NCBI GenBank assembly: GCA_047606825.1
Contig: JASGDY010000078.1
Coordinates: 1 to 6,491, forward strand
Length of the DNA stretch: 6,491 bases
Source: Rhizosphaericola sp047606825
GTDB lineage: Bacteria > Bacteroidota > Bacteroidia > Chitinophagales > Chitinophagaceae
Direction: 5' to 3'
Positions 5,987 through 6,491 of this stretch are shown here, piece after piece. A program made the position numbers and the translations under genes. The notes under the pieces are model-generated. The model did not search any database. It had not been told where the DNA came from and worked only from the letters and a program-made list of their open reading frames with translations. Every line of letters begins with the position of its first letter. Position 1 is the first letter of the stretch.

Positions 5987-6491
5987 GAGTAATAAAAATT
6001 ATTGGTCTATATTGAATTTCATTATCGTATAAAAGGCGGTCAACAATATCAATGTGCACTACTTTGTAATGTACCAAAAAAACAGAGAGATGCATATTGA
6101 CGTTTACCACTTTCTTGCAGCCATGGAAAGATTTCAAAAGCCGCCTGCCTACGCCATAGTCCGCAATCTCAAACTTATATCAATTTTTTCGTGGAAACTA
6201 CATCAGGGACATTTGTAAAACTTAAAAGCGATTGCCTGGGCTAAGACCACAATAGCATCCAGGGCAAACGCATCTAAATTTTCCTATTGTGAAAAAACAT
6301 CATGAATGCGCTGAACCGTCCGGCTACGGCTTCGGGAACGTTTCTTGCTGGCTGTTGAAACTATATTAGGCGTCCAACTGCTCCGCAGAAAACACCGCTC
6401 CCCCTGCCTCACTTCCGCTGTCGGACGTCGTGCTTCCAGAGTCCAAACATGCGTTTATATTATTCAACTGGGAACGCTATAGACCTTCCCA
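5987..6491. other. About 500 bp with no recognisable gene
   Basis: No open frame here resembles a known family. A 49-codon frame runs from ATG 6069 to TAA 6218 on the + strand, and short open stretches exist on the - strand at 6206-6283 (26 codons) and 6369-6476 (36 codons, Ser/Gly-rich), without convincing starts or leaders. Small structures are a hairpin of CCTGG (6235-6239) plus GCTA (6240-6243) with TAGC (6253-6256) plus CCAGG (6259-6263), an 8-bp inverted repeat CACAATAG (6248-6255) with CTATTGTG (6284-6291), and TGGGAA (6469-6474) with TTCCCA (6486-6491) at the window edge. The base composition shifts from A/T-rich before about 6230 to G/C-richer after about 6300. The stretch looks like intergenic DNA, possibly with decayed gene remnants. 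Confidence 0.5.

Noticed and set aside
5904..6137. A - strand coding frame of 77 codons
   Set aside because: About a third of it is translation of the palindromes at 5910-5980, the usual source of spurious ORFs in such repeats, and the rest has no recognisable homology.

Overview
The window reads as a chromosomal stretch from a member of the Bacteroidota. The evidence is a TonB-dependent receptor with an N-terminal carboxypeptidase-regulatory-like domain, promoters of the Bacteroidota type (-7 box TAnnTTTG), A-rich leaders without Shine-Dalgarno sequences, an AAA/DUF4143 ATPase of the sort often present in several copies in this phylum, and interspersed short palindromes. I cannot fix the family; a Chitinophagales- or Sphingobacteriales-like genome is a guess.

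Three genes are well supported, all on the + strand. An outer-membrane TonB-dependent receptor (301-2904, 867 aa) has its own promoter. An A/G-specific adenine glycosylase, MutY (3177-4226, 349 aa), has all catalytic and iron-sulfur residues but an altered 8-oxoG recognition loop. An ATPase with a C-terminal DUF4143/PD-(D/E)XK-like region (4394-5749, 451 aa) sits behind a 34-bp tandem repeat and its own -7 box. The genes have no evident shared pathway: nutrient uptake, oxidative-damage repair and an ATPase of unknown role. They look like independent units, not one operon.

The most distinctive part is between the genes. Each boundary carries a different repeat structure: a GC-rich double hairpin (1-66), a short TGC-loop hairpin (119-137), a 28-bp long hairpin (2944-3003), a 34-bp tandem repeat (about 4271-4356), and four palindromes with a shared core and different outer arms, nested inside two further complementary pairs (5875-5986).

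The last 740 bp (5750-6491) hold no recognisable gene. They contain the palindrome cluster, a few small hairpins and short open frames that may be gene remnants. I see no CRISPR array, RNA gene, complete insertion sequence or clear multi-gene defence system. The best candidates for something undescribed are the 5875-5986 palindrome cluster and the repeat-fronted ATPase.
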